Positions 48,081-59,952 of a stretch of DNA of 64,000 nt are shown in pieces. Position numbers and translations under genes: made by a program. A model generated the notes under the pieces. It was not told where the DNA came from and made no database searches. It saw nothing but the letters and a program-made list of their open reading frames with translations. The stretch spans positions 883,479 to 947,478 of the forward strand of contig KN832886.1 of the NCBI GenBank assembly GCA_000827325.1. Reading direction: 5' to 3'. The DNA is from Oidiodendron maius Zn. Taxonomy: Eukaryota; Ascomycota; Leotiomycetes; Myxotrichaceae. Numbering within the stretch: the first letter of the stretch is position 1; the number at the start of each line of letters is the position of its first letter.

Positions 48081-49920
48081 TTACAATGGCCCATAACCTC
48101 CAAACCGACTTCCTCCTAGGAAATGATCAACTGCAATGAATGGATCTACGCCATTGCACAACTCCAGGAACATCTGGTCATGAACATCATCAAACCACAA
48201 GATCTGTCGAAACTTATCTGGCAGGCATTCCCACCTACCAACGCCCACTTCCGCCCTGGACTTCCCAAGCTCTGCGAAAAACCACTCCCGATCGCATCCG
48301 CGGCTCTCCATTGCACCCATGGCTAGCACCCAAGTCTTCAGTAGTGCAAAGGGCTCCCAGTCCTGTGTCTTCTTCTCTAGAAGTGCCCGGAGCTTCGCCG
48401 CTTGGTGAGAAGATATCACGCCCATAATACCAAAAAGACGTCGGATTTCTGCGATGCACAACGTGCATCCGAGACGCAAGATATCGACTTTCCGCTGGGC
48501 ATTATCATTGCTTGGTGATACTAGACTTAGTAAACGGTGTTGTAAGGGGAGGATATTTGACGCGAATAGTTCGCCGCTGCAGTATACATTTCCGCGAGTG
48601 CGTTGGACTTCGCCTTTGAGGTAGAACATGAAGGAGCGAATATCGTCCATAATAGTCATGATCTCAGCATATTCTGGATTGGTTTCATTCCAAGAGTGTG
48701 AAAGCTGCTCTGCCAATAGAGGTAACGGGGTGAGATCGTCAGCGCCCAAGCTTTCGAGAAGCATCGTTGTAGGGATAGGAAAGATGGGCTGAATGTCTTC
48801 AGTGCAGGATCCTCCAACATCGACCCTACATGACCGGGTTAGCAGGTCAGAGTTTATAGCATATCAATGTAATCCATACCAGAACAAGGCCATCCGCAAA
48901 AGCCTATTCGAGTTGAAATTGTCAATACCACCCCTGAGGCGAACTATCTCTTTTACTGCATTCATGTGAATATGCCATCCAGCCTGATTTCCTATGACAT
49001 GCTAAATAGTATTGTCAGTATATAGTTGCGTCCTGCCGACAGGAAATTCTGACCGAATAACAAGCAAATGCAGTAATGCTAGCAATAACGCTATCGCTGG
49101 TTGCATAGATTTTGTTAGATATCTTTTGTTTAACTATCATGACCGCCCTCGTGTGGTACATCATCGGCACACGGGTCTCTGGTGCAAGATATCTGGCACG
49201 AAGAGATGCTAGATTCAGAGCTGCATTTGATAGGACCTGGTAAAAAGTTGCAGCATCTGTCATACCAAGCGGTAGCCATGCATCTCTGTAAGGCGGCGTA
49301 TTCCCATATCTGTCATCAAAGACTAGGGATAAATGTCAATTATAAGGTGCCAGAATTCTCAAAAGGATTTAGTTTACCATGATCTATAAGCTGCAGAGAG
49401 TGTTGATCCATCTTAATTGGGTATCGAACAAAAGGATCCAAGCGTCCTGTCCATAATCGTTCGATGGGAGGGACGACAACGGCAGCTGGTTGGCTAGTTT
49501 GTTGGTGTAGAAAAGGCTCTGTGCTATTGTGAAGGCCACTGGACTCCAAGGGCATGAACGTATTTTGATTCACTCTAGAGATATCCCCGTCACGCACCGT
49601 TGGTCGGTTCGGCTGCTGCACTGAATAATGTGGCTCGGCTGGCGGCCTATTAAGATCTAGAGAATCCGGAACCCCGAGAGTAAATCGAAAGAGTCCCTGT
49701 ATCTTCCCATACTTGCGCCTCGCCTTGCCAATATCTTTCATAACATGCTTACGGATTTGAGGAAGCACGTCCTTGCTCGTTTTTGGCGTTGTCTGGGTTA
49801 TAAACATCAGATCAAGGTTGGTGCCTGCATCCTGCAAGGGCCTTTGATTGTTGTTAGGAAATAAGTCATGCCGACCTTGTCTAAGGAGTCTACCTACTTA
49901 GCTGGAGGATCTTGACTCAT
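48081..49920 (-). CDS. Fungal-specific transcription factor (Fungal_trans_2 type)
   Basis: Five exons deduced: 49897-49920, 49378-49831, 49054-49322, 48880-49001 and 48081-48825; 537 residues, all phases consistent. The first exon is only MSQDPPAK. Exon 2 reads LDLMFITQTTPKTSKD and VMKDIGKARRKYGKIQG, the opening typical of this family. Exon 3 has NTPPYRDAWLPLGMTDAATF, exon 4 GNQAGWHIHMNAVKEIVRLRGG, and exon 5 a helical C-terminal part. No Zn2Cys6 motif is present, as is common in this group, so it may act as a cofactor-like regulator. Targets cannot be told from sequence. It lies downstream of the foldback MITE. Confidence 0.85.
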
Positions 49921-50399
49921 GTTTTGGCCCCCACAAGCCACACTGGACGAAATTGGTATCCAACTACCGAGTTAAGACCGTTGGGCGAATATGTTTCTTT
50001 TGCGCAGAGATAAGGATACGGAGGAGAAATAGGGTCGTAACAAGATCTGGCCTTAGCAAACATCTGTTTAACAATTTAAATCATAGGGTAGGATTTTCAG
50101 ATCAAGGATGTCGTTCCCCGAGCCATCTTGAAAGGCGCGATGATTAAGTGACTTGCGGAGTTGACTAACCGACAACGACACACGTTATTCTCATTCAGAG
50201 CTATCATGCTTACCAAGCTGAGGTGTTGTTTGCCAGACACCATTTTCCACATCTAGACCAGTTCCAGCAGGGAATCCCTGCAAGGATACTCTCACACCCA
50301 GTGCATTTATCCTCTTCTGCACTAGTTGGAAAGTCTACACGAGTGGGGTGAACCTGAGTAAACATCTACCTTATTAATCTTTTAACGGCAATTTACTAA
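49921..50399. other. Intergenic region
   Basis: Between the regulator start and the oxidase remnant. No coding signal recognised; an ORF at 49953-50147 is unsupported. Confidence 0.4.
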
Positions 50400-50823
50400 T
50401 ACTAACCTTGCAATAAAAACGGATTATGGGTTGACATTATCGTCCTGCTGCAGGCTCCCCTGCAGCCTCTGTATCCCCTATATAAGCACTCTAACAAATT
50501 CTACATGATTGGCGCTGGTGTTGGCACCTGGAATTTTTCCTCGGTGGCTGAAGCGATGGAGGTTATGCCGCATAATTTTAACCTCATCAATCCGCCAATT
50601 CGCGATATATACCCTATACTCCCTGTGCTACCGGGAATAGATACCTGGGTCGTTTATCGCTATCAGGTCGTGAATCCGGGAGCTTTCCTGTTCCATTGCC
50701 ATATCCAGCCTCATCTGGATGGAGGGATGGCGGTGGCTTTGATAGACGGGTATGATGTATGGCCCGATGTGCCAGAGCGATATTTGTATAACAACGGATT
50801 TCCATTGGATCCCAGTTATGCCT
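50400..50823 (+). pseudogene. Multicopper oxidase C-terminal remnant
   Basis: Reads NGLWVDIIVLLQAPLQPLYP then LYKHSNKFYMIGAGVGTW, followed by PHNFNLINPPIRD, WVVYRYQVVNPGAFLFHCHI and QPHLDGGMAVALIDGYDVWP. This is the third cupredoxin domain of a laccase/ascorbate-oxidase-type multicopper oxidase. The HCHIQPHLDGGM copper motif is intact, but the upstream HPxHxH ligands read YPLYKH, i.e. His-to-Tyr changes (CA[CT] to TA[CT]). Domains 1 and 2 are absent from 49950-50400. Inactive. Confidence 0.82.
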
Positions 50824-51694
50824 AACCTAGGCTGTAGAACTTGTTTCCCGCCTCCTATTGGACCATGCTATGCCATTCCGAACTTGACTGGAACAGTTGG
50901 TGCGGTTACTATGCGGGTTCAGACCACTCAATGTAAAATATTGAAATCGTTATGTGTAGCCTTACTCGGGACCCGAATGGCCTTATCATAGCTGAGTTGA
51001 CTTTACTCTCTGTATTACTATCACCATACAATCTTTTATACAAGACATCCGCCTGTAATCTGTGCGAGTGTGTTATCTAAGCTATGGGGGACATAAGTTT
51101 TCCATGCTTGATTCATGTGATAGGCAACGGGTAGGCAACTGGCACCATATACACAAAAAGGAGTAGATTACGCTCGCCACGAGTGCGGGGCGGCAGCCCT
51201 TACATGTGAGTCCAACCAAGGCATCGCTGTCAAGGCGAGGCATAGAACTAGGCCATAGACTTCTATTGCTAAAACGAACACAAGGAGAGAAGGTTGTGGC
51301 TGGCAAACTTCACTCCTTTTATTTACAGAAAATGGGGCATCCGAATTGGGACGAATCACGCGACTAATCCCCTGACAATTGCCTACATTCCGGGAAGTAA
51401 GTGGGGAATTGGGTGGTTAGGACCATTATCCGCATTCAATTAATTACTTTCTAGGTAGGCAGCAGGTGGAAGGGTAATGCTGTAGTGAGGGAAGCTACTA
51501 CAGTCTAATCGGACCAAAATTTCACTCTCTAAGTACGCTACAACCTATACTCCGCTCGAGATTGTGCTCTCGTGCTTGAATCCTTCGGCGTCCTTCGAGT
51601 GGATGACGAATTTGTGCCAGTCAAACGCCGTATGGATGTCGGACGCCGAAGTATACGTTAATAAGATCTCCCAAGAGCTTGTCTGGGTAGAGGG
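50824..51694. other. Intergenic region
   Basis: Nothing recognised beyond short unsupported ORFs. Confidence 0.4.
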
Positions 51695-51979
51695 GTGAGG
51701 TCGGTATTCTACACAGCGATAGAATCTGACATGACCAAAGTTGTAATAGATATAATAGAGTGTACAAGGTGTCGATATGAAACAAGGTGTAAAGCGGCCT
51801 TGGGAAAAGGGAATATAGGTCAGAAAAGAGCAAAGCGAACTGTATACGAGTGTGCGTTGTGTGAAGTCGCGATATGTACGGAGGGGCAGTGTTCAGCTCG
51901 ATATCATTTAAACTATACCACTAGCTGCGAAATTTATTATGTGGATCCATTCATCACAGCGATGGTCCCTTACCCATAA
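51695..51979 (+). mobile_element. piggyBac-like transposase C-terminal finger fragment
   Basis: The 94-codon ORF reads RCKAALGKGNIGQKRAKRT, then VYECALCEVAICTEGQCSARYH. The spacing resembles the cysteine-rich C-terminal finger of piggyBac-type (DDE_Tnp_1_7) transposases, usually C..C.V.LC...CF..YH. No DDE domain is nearby. Short segment, so tentative. Confidence 0.45.
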
Positions 51980-52214
51980 AAGACGGTACGTAGTTCGTAC
52001 CAGAAAAAAGTACCAACAGAAAAATAGTAAGCTTACTAAGTGGCTTACTAGGGACCATTTCCCCAAGACTGATATGCCCGCTCGAAGATATAAGATGTAT
52101 CGTGGTCGTCATCGATAGGACTGCCGCAGTACATTGCATCCGACTTTTTATTACGTCCCTTCCGAGAAACCTCGCTGGCTTGCTAACTCACTTTTCTGTC
52201 CTATTATTTTCATC

Positions 52215-52880
52215 ATGATGCACGCTAACGTCGACCTCGTCTTCTCCTTTGCAGCACTGCTTTCTATAGTAGCTGCTCAGCAAATCATGTTGACTGATTG
52301 CCGCACTTGGTACGGTATCGGTTTACATGATTATAAGGAAACGTCCGCTATGGAGGTAAGAACTTCGTCTTATACGTTATTCGTAGATCTAGACGACTGC
52401 TCTCTCAGTGCTCTAGACAGGTTGTTACCATGTAGAGACATTCCTCTAACAGAAGAATATTAGTTCTATGACGACCAAGTCAACTTTAACCAGACGTACC
52501 CGGAGCCCCTGAACCTCTGCAACTTGAACAAGACGATTGAGTGGCAAGGCAACCCGATTTCATGCGTCTATGGGGACGGTGTTAATGTCACCACCTACAT
52601 CAACCCCCATGCTGGCTCTCACAGGCCCAATATGTTTGCTGGGTAAGTGTCTTGTCACCGCTCTACTCTAGTTGGGGTATTGTCCCTAATATAGTTCTCT
52701 TACAGAACTGCCACAGCTTTCGGCGTGAACGCTCTAGGCTTTACCAATTGGGCATGTGTCACAGGCAACCAAGATGTTTGGTTTGATAACGTTATCGAGT
52801 TCTGGCAGTGCAAGCAGAGGTTTGTGTGCGTGCCGAATACCAACAGTTCTGGAAGCGGAAGTTGCAGCGGATCTGTATAG
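52215..52880 (+). CDS. Secreted cysteine-containing protein of unknown function
   Basis: Exons 52215-52355, 52464-52642 and 52706-52880 give 164 residues. Both introns (108 and 63 nt) have GTAAG donors, and the second has a clean TTACAG acceptor. The leader MMHANVDLVFSFAALLSIVAAQ is a signal peptide. The mature part has seven Cys (DCRTWYG, LCNLN, SCVYGDG, WACVTG, WQCKQRFVCVPN, GSCSGS) and three NxT/S sites. No recognised family. The unspliced frame is stopped at 52461-52463, and splicing restores it. Could be an effector-like or cell-wall protein; no function is claimed. Confidence 0.7.
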
Positions 52881-53220
52881 CTTCTTGACGTGGACCTAGT
52901 AAGGCCGTTTTCAGGACAGTCAGGACATCATGATCTAGTGGGCTTGTGATAATCCTTTAATTATAGTAGCTTATATATCCTCTTTTCTTTTAGAAGACAA
53001 TTCACGTATCTGTTCCAGCCCACCCACCAATATACCATATTCATGAATAGTCTAGGCCACCCACCAATATGGGGCATTGGCCAGTGGTCTGGTCAATTCA
53101 TGAATGGCCTGATCCACTCAGACGATCTACCAATAAAGTAGCGGTGTAGGATATAATTATAATATATTAATTAAAGAGTACACAATCTAATTTATTATGC
53201 TTAGCTCCTAATTCTCAATT

Positions 53221-54980
53221 ATGGTGACTCACACTATAGCTACAGTTGCTTCAATTAATCCCTTCCCAAATGATGTACGCCTTGCATTCCAATCCTATAT
53301 CCAAGACCCGGATTATATTAATCGGGAGCGTATTCCATATACAAAATGGCGACAAATGCATATATTTATCGATGATCTGTTGGAACATCGATATCAACAC
53401 CACTGTTAGGAGACCTTACATCACCTGACTACATAGCCAAAGCGTATCTTGAAACACGCATGTATATCTCACCTAGCTAGTACAGACTAACAACAAGCAA
53501 TCAATGAACACAGTACAGCCGTTATATGTTTCCTTTCACTTAGTGATATCACTATGATTCCCTGTAAAACCACCAGAATCGGACTCTTTTGCTTTATTTC
53601 CTGATTATATTGCAAGATTCAAAGCAGCCAATCCTATCAACTTTACAGCTATTCATGAATCAAACGGAATGTTTGAGGCTGTATTTTTTGCTTCTGGTGG
53701 ACTATGGAAGAGTGGCCAGTTCCTACATCCATTTATCGTATGATACTATTAATAGCATATGGGATTGATGCCAATGAGCATGTAATTCCATTAGCAAGGG
53801 CACTAGTCCCTATTGAGAATCATGAATAGTGGCTCTGGTTTTTGATATATCTAAAGTATAGTTACCTAGTCTTCAAAGAAGATAATCATCTCTTTATTTC
53901 AGACAGAGAGAAGGGCATAGTTACTGCTATTATAGCGGCTTTCCTAACTGCTCTCCACTTTCATTGTTATCAGCATATTGCAGATAATCTACAACAACAA
54001 TATAGGAACAAGGTCAGACCTTTGTTTTGGATTACTACAAGGGCTAAGACTAGTACTACATTTACAGCTGCAATAGATATTATTCAAAAGGAGAATAACA
54101 ACGCCTTTTATATCTAAAAGATATAGATAGAAAGCTTTGGATTCGGGCATATACTCTATATCCAAAGTGGGGCCATGATACTTCACATATTATTGAATCA
54201 CTCAATAGCTCTTGGTCAGATATTCGCCATTTACCTCCACTTCAACTAGTCAATACAATATATTCGACTATAATAAGAATAGTATACTATCGGTGTAAAG
54301 AACCCCAGAAATCCGCTCTACTTATAAATATACCTATAGCTAAGTTCAAGGCTCGAAAAACTACAGCTTGTCAATTCAAGGTGTTTACGTCTAGCAATAG
54401 GATATATCAAATAGAGCAAACTGACTCTAGTTAAAGATTTATTGTTAATCTTACAGAAACAAAGTGTAGTTGCAAGAAGTTCTATAAGTATCAATCACCT
54501 TATTCTTATATAATTGCAGCTATAAGATATAAAGAAGGAGACCCTATAAGTTTATTTTTTGATCAATATACTGTTAAAGCTCTACAAAAGACTTAGAGTC
54601 GCCTACTAGTTCCTATTTTATTGAAGGGCCTTATAGTTGATATTATAATCCAACCTCTAATTATCAAAAGGCAAGTTGGAAGGCCAAGAACAAAGAGAAT
54701 CCGCAAAGGTGCTTGGAATAGAAAGCAGACTAGATGCACTACTTATATAGACTGGGGTTATAATCAGAAGGGTTATTGAAATTAGCTAGTATCAAGTAGA
54801 CGGAGATAGAGAGCAAGAGATTAATTAGGAGAAGTTATAGCCGAGCTTAGAGATTTAGAGACTGGGTCAGAACTTGAGAATGAGGAAGGATATAGATCGT
54901 CGGATTTGTCAGAGTTAAATGACTCTGATATCGAAGTGTTGAGATTGAACTGGTTTCTATTCAACTTTGCTGACAGCTAT
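53221..54980 (+). mobile_element. MULE-type transposase relic (copy 2)
   Basis: N-terminal part near 53221-53400 (INPFPNDVRLAFQSYIQD, YTKWRQMHIFIDDLLEHRYQH). The DDE core includes FISDREKGIVTAI near 53895 and CYQHIADNLQQQYRNK near 53963. SHIIESLNSSWSDIRHLPPLQLV is near 54184-54255. A degraded SWIM finger (CSCKKFYKYQSPYSYIIAA) is near 54460-54520, with Cys/His lost. A C-terminal GRPRTKRIRKGAW...RCTTYIDWG tail is near 54680-54760. Many stops; inactive. Related to the relic at 4590-5557 but not a close copy. Confidence 0.78.
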
Positions 54981-56404
54981 ACATATAGGCAGTGAGTCAT
55001 CACTTGACCAATATCAAATGTTGGCTAGACAACACTTCTACCTGGCATGTACCAAGTCAACATGAAGAAATAGACGCTGAGGATAGAGTGGAGGAGATAG
55101 CTAAGGGACGGGTCACTAGATCAGGTAGAATGTTTTAAATAAGGGCAGTGCATAGGGAGTCAGAAAAAAGTATAGCATGGCCAGATATTGAGGTCGGAAA
55201 ATTATGTCATTTAAGATATATTAGTACTTTTTATGCATTTGAGATATTTGCCGTAATTATTATAACGCCCGGGTCTATACAGCTTTCAGGCACTCGAGGG
55301 CTTTCCTTGCCTCTTTAGCCTCTCCCTTACTCTTCATACCGCAATACAGGTCTTAGGCCCCATTCTATATCCTGGTCGCTCCGGTTAAACAGTGCACCAT
55401 GCAATATCGGTACTCGTCCTCTTTTACAGGTAACTGTGTAGTAATCTGTCATAACGCCAGATTTGCATCTTGCCCAGCTGCAGGTGCTTCGGCGAGGGAG
55501 GTCCTGAGGCGCAAAAGGAGTCGAAGCCTGAACCGTTACTTCCCCCGTGATCATGTGGAGCACCATCTTTAGTGGACTTTTGCTGAATGATCTTTCTAGA
55601 GCTCAGAATAGTTTTTTCTTCTCTGGTTCAACCAGTCTCCTATTGAAAGCATCCTCCCTTGATTGCCATTTGTCCAGGATGGCACCATTCTTTGGCCAGA
55701 TGCCCCTCTCACCAAAGACTTTGCATCCTGAAGTCATTCACTTGATCAAACCCCTGCGTCAGCTTCAGCTTTTCTTTGAATGATGCCTGCTAGAATAGGC
55801 TTAGTTTATCTGTTATATTTTCCATGTGTCGGAACAGCACCATTGCCCCAATAAGGAAGTTGAGTTCGTGGAAGATGCTGTCCTTGTAACGAGCATGAGT
55901 CGCTTATGTAACGACTTATAATGAGCCCGATTTCTCGTACTTCAAGACCCTGCCTGGGTGTGCGACCCACGGCTAATCGTGGGTTTGGCAAGCAGTATGA
56001 CGCCAATAACCCAGAAGCCCGAGGAGCTACGCTGGATCAGCTGGAGGGTGGTAAGCTTGAACTGTCAAATGAGTCTTGTATTGGGTCTTTTATGAATTCT
56101 GCTGGGTCAAAGGTAGTTAAGTATTAAATCGTGACAGAGTGGGTTTCAGCATATCTTGCAACTCTAGTTCTAATGCATTACTCAAAGCAAATCAGACCTC
56201 TAAGAGCTCCATGCATTTAGAATGTTCCTCGATTCCCCTTTGCCCAATGATCTTGGCATACTCTCAAAGTCTTTAAGTAAGTCTCAAGCTCCAAAGAAAG
56301 AGGCCTCTGACTGCCGCTGTGAGATTAAAGGTTTAGCATAGACGATATATCCAGGATTGTTACGGGTTGACAGCTTCTCCAACTCGCGCTATATGGTGCC
56401 TCTA
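54981..56404. other. Gene-poor region
   Basis: A minus-strand reading from about 55790 to 55327 is open in pieces (ERGIWPKNGAILDKWQSRED; CKSGVMTDYYTVTCKRGRVP) and looks like a decayed protein of unknown family. A plus-strand ORF 55921-56127 is unsupported. Confidence 0.35.
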
Positions 56405-56955
56405 TTATACAGTATAGGGGTGTGTGCTAACACCTTCAATCATAGCGTACAACTCCTTTACTCTTCCGTCATCATTAATAACTATAATATCCCAGCCCTT
56501 CATTCCTGGCTCCTCACCTCTGCGCCCAAATATCCACGCCTGCATGATTACGTTAAAATCCAACCACAGATCTCCCGACGGCTCGAATACCCAAGAAGCT
56601 TTGTCATCGGCATGGAGACCTAGCAATACGACAGATCTTGTCAGTAACTGCAATAGTCTCAATGTCACAGGGCGTTCAGAGCAGTTATGTCCCACATAAA
56701 TAGCAAAATACGTGGGCTATAGTGGTCAAATAAAACAGGGAAGACAAAATACTCACCATTCCATGTTTGGTCCAAAGCATCGTAGCCGGTGGAAGCCCCA
56801 AATGGCGAGTAGCAAGTAATACCCGGAACCCAGTACTTCTCCATGAGCTGCCGGCGTTTTGGTTGATCGTGTTCGTTGAAAATATCGAAGGTCGTAGCCT
56901 GTACAAGGGCGCGAGCTTGATCGACAGTCAGTTTGTCTAGGCCTGGGGTCGCCAT
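56405..56955 (-). CDS. SnoaL-like/NTF2-fold protein
   Basis: Exons 56757-56955 and 56405-56619, separated by a 137-nt GT..AG intron (DQTWN/GLHADDKASW), give 137 residues. Start MATPGLDKLTVDQ. Content fits the small alpha+beta NTF2/SnoaL fold: an N-terminal helix (DQARALVQATTFDIFNE), then YWVPGITCYSPFG, WVFEPSGDLWLDFNVIMQAW and ending KGWDIIVINDDGRVKELYAM. Family members are isomerases, cyclases, dehydratases or ligand-binding proteins, frequent in secondary-metabolite clusters. Divergent from the O-methyltransferase gene, with a MITE in the shared upstream region. Activity cannot be assigned. Confidence 0.78.
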
Positions 56956-57328
56956 TGTTTTTCGTCTTCGCTGAAGTGTCGCTGAAGTGAAGGTAAAGTT
57001 CTTGCTGGTTGGGGTGGTCTCAAGTGACTGTGTACCTTGGAAATGATGGAGGCATATGTCTCTACACAAGTACAAATTTGCGAGAAGGACCAGCCTCTTA
57101 TACTCTGACGCCGGGAAACGTCGATCTCTATATCGTATATCAGCTGACGTTGAACTCCGCACGTACTGTACCTAAATAGGTAGCCAGCAAGCCGCACTAT
57201 GGGGGTGCAGGTCGCAGCAGTTCTATAGCGACGGGTGCTAAATTAAAACCGTAAGAACTGACCAAGACGGCAATAGGTCCCTTGACCACGAATCCCAAAA
57301 TACGGCATTAGTCATCATCACCCTTGCA

Positions 57329-57544
57329 GCACCAGTGGGTGCATTAATTCATGGGACACCTGAATTTTATCACACGCTTCTAACTTTACAACACAATATA
57401 ATTAAAGCATCTAAATTGATGAGAACATTCGCAAAACTGAGTTCTCTACTTTTACAGCTTTGGTTTTGTTTTAAGCTCGAAGTTGTGAAAGAAATCCCGA
57501 TTGTAAATTTCACGTGTCCCATGAATTAGTGCACCCACTGGTGC
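57329..57544. mobile_element. 216-bp MITE with 40-bp terminal inverted repeats
   Basis: GCACCAGTGGGTGCATTAAT at 57329 and its inverted partner ending at 57544 match over about 40 bases (TTCATGGGACAC continues the arm). The interior is AT-rich with no coding capacity. No clear target-site duplication. It lies in the SnoaL/O-methyltransferase divergent promoter region. Confidence 0.75.
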
Positions 57545-57782
57545 AGCTAACACATCACAGCAGTAATCGTTGACTCGCTTACGATGGCCTTCTACCCGAG
57601 CCGACGATTATGTCATTAATGGCACAAGCTGGTAAGTTAGGCGGTAAGTTAGTGTTAGTTAAGTGATTGTAGCCCTGACAGTGAGTGGTCTGACTGCAGG
57701 ATATCGGTTTCTGATACAGTCTGGGCATTAAATACTACTTGCCTCCCTTAGTAATTTTGACATCCACTCCCACTCTCTCGCA

Positions 57783-59720
57783 ATGGCCTCTGAAATCCTC
57801 CAGCTCGCTGAACTCATCTCCAGTTCTGCAAAAACGCTCATCGAAAATGCGAGGAAGGATAATGTTACTCTGCCCGATCTGAATGACCCATTCACAATAC
57901 CGTCTGAAGCATTCCGAGGGAATCCTGAAAGCGCACTTGCTGCTAACGTTATCGTTGCTGCAGCTTCTCAATTGGCCACAGCAGTTGGACCTCCGCCATT
58001 GTCTATCTTCACGATGGTTGCTGGGGTAGATATATATGTTACATGTTACAATTGAGTTCGTTAAGCTGACTTCAATTCTAGCATTTCCGATCTGCCGCTC
58101 TTCGTGTTTGTCTAGAGCTTAATGTCACGGAGATCTTGAGGGAAGCTGGTCCCCAGGTAAGTAATTTCGTTTGTTCGAGTTCTTTGTTCATTGGCCGATC
58201 AAAGTACAACAGGGTCTTCACGTGGATGACATCGCTGCGAGAGCTGGAGTTGATTCGATGAAACTTGGTATGCAAATGTCTATGACACTAAAGACAACAT
58301 GTTTATACTATGTCAAACAGGTCGTCTTATGCGTATGATTTCTAATCAAAACGTGTACCGTGAGCTGACTCCAAACATTTTTGCTAATACTCGTTTATCG
58401 AGCGTTTTGGATACTGGAAAGTCTGTGGAGGAAATACAAGCGCAGTAAGTATACAACGGTAAATTTATCAAATATTATACTAAATTGCGATGCCTTTAGC
58501 CCCGAGAACAAGCACGAAGGAACAATGGGATTCGTTGCTCTCGCAGAACATTCGTCAGTCCTCTACTTCTTATGCTAAAACAATTCTTATGTATTCATCT
58601 CCAGTCTCGGCGATGCTCACAAGCTCTCCGCATTCGTATTGGAAAACCTCAAAGACCCTAAGACTGCTATGTCCGACGAACCCAACTGCGCACCGTTTAA
58701 CAGGGTCTTTGATGTCCACGTTCCTCTCTGGGAATGGTATGAGCGTCCTGAGAATAGCTATCGTCGCCGTAGATTTGCTGTTGCCATGCACGGGATCGGA
58801 CTAATGCAGCCACCCGATACCTTGCTCAAAGGTCAGTATTGACTCAGCCTCTGTCATTTTGTTAAACCTAATTTTATGTTGGTAAATGGCTCTGGACTGG
58901 AATGCTCTTCCAGATGGAGCCAAAGTAGTGGATATTGGCGGTGGAATTGGCACTTCATCTTTGCAAATTGCTCGAGCCTTCCTGAAGGTTAAGACCATTG
59001 TGCAAGACTTCCCTGAAGTTGTCGCACAGGCTAAGACTGTGAGATAATCATTTGCACCCATGATCCACTGAAACTGATCAGGCTCGCATCCTTCAAGCTC
59101 TGGAGCAAGGAATACCCCGAGGCTCTGAGTTCAGGGCGGGCTGAATTCCAGGCACACAACTTCTTCACGCCTCAGCCAGTCAAAGATGCATCCGTGTTCG
59201 TTCTGAAGCAGGTATGTCCTCTCTTTCTATACAATGTGGGTTGATAGCGCTAACCACTGTACTTTGCAGATCATGCACGACTGGGCTGACCCGTACGCAT
59301 CCAAGATCTTGACCGAATTGCGCAAGGTAGCCCTACCGGACACCCGGCTTCTCGTCGTCGACAACATCGTCGCATACGCTTGCCATGATCCCACATACAG
59401 TAACAATAATAGAATTCCCGGAGCAGCAGCTAAGGATGCACCAGTGCCTCTTCTCGCCAATTTTGGAGCAGCGAATGAATTGTCTTATTCTATAGACATG
59501 CTCGTGAGTTCTTCCAGTCATCAGTATTGCACAAGATATTTATTAATTTGGGCTGCAGATGTTGGTCTACCTCAACTCGCAAGAGCGTGCGCTCGGTCAT
59601 CTCACCAGATTATTTGAAAGTAACGGCTGGCGCATCATTCGGGCGCATCGTGCCGATCCTCCCAGCAACTTCTATGAACCAGTTGTAGCGATACCAATCC
59701 CTGGGTTCAGATTTGAATAG
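57783..59720 (+). CDS. O-methyltransferase (family 2), nine introns
   Basis: Ten exons deduced: 57783-58025, 58082-58156, 58213-58267, 58321-58444, 58500-58553, 58605-58831, 58914-59038, 59098-59211, 59270-59503 and 59559-59720; 470 residues. The SAM motif reads VVDIGGGIGTSSLQIA, followed by TIVQDFPEVV, HNFFTPQPVKDASVFVLKQI and HDWADPYASKIL, with the catalytic His in HDW. RLLVVDNIV and a C-terminal RALGHLTRLFESNGWRI follow. Exon 7 is odd: coding-looking ALDWNALP (58890-58913) precedes the usable CAG acceptor, but the expected acceptor at 58888-58889 is GG instead of AG. Using the next one drops eight residues in frame. Acts on a phenolic or other hydroxyl by family; substrate unknown. The intron density and the wording resemble basidiomycete enzymes. 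Confidence 0.82.
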
Positions 59721-59952
59721 CTTAGTAGTATTCTGAACCTTGACTCATGGTTATAAGTTGGTTAACTTTGAAATCCGGCTGAATGGCTGGTTGCATCGCT
59801 TATAATGGGTAGAACTACACTTTGTCACCAAGATATCACCCTATTTTCTGGGTATTTGCACTCCATTAAAATTACAGCCAACATTATTCATACCCTACTT
59901 TTAATATATTATTATTTGTATCCTGCTTTTAAAGATTAGTTATCTACTATCT

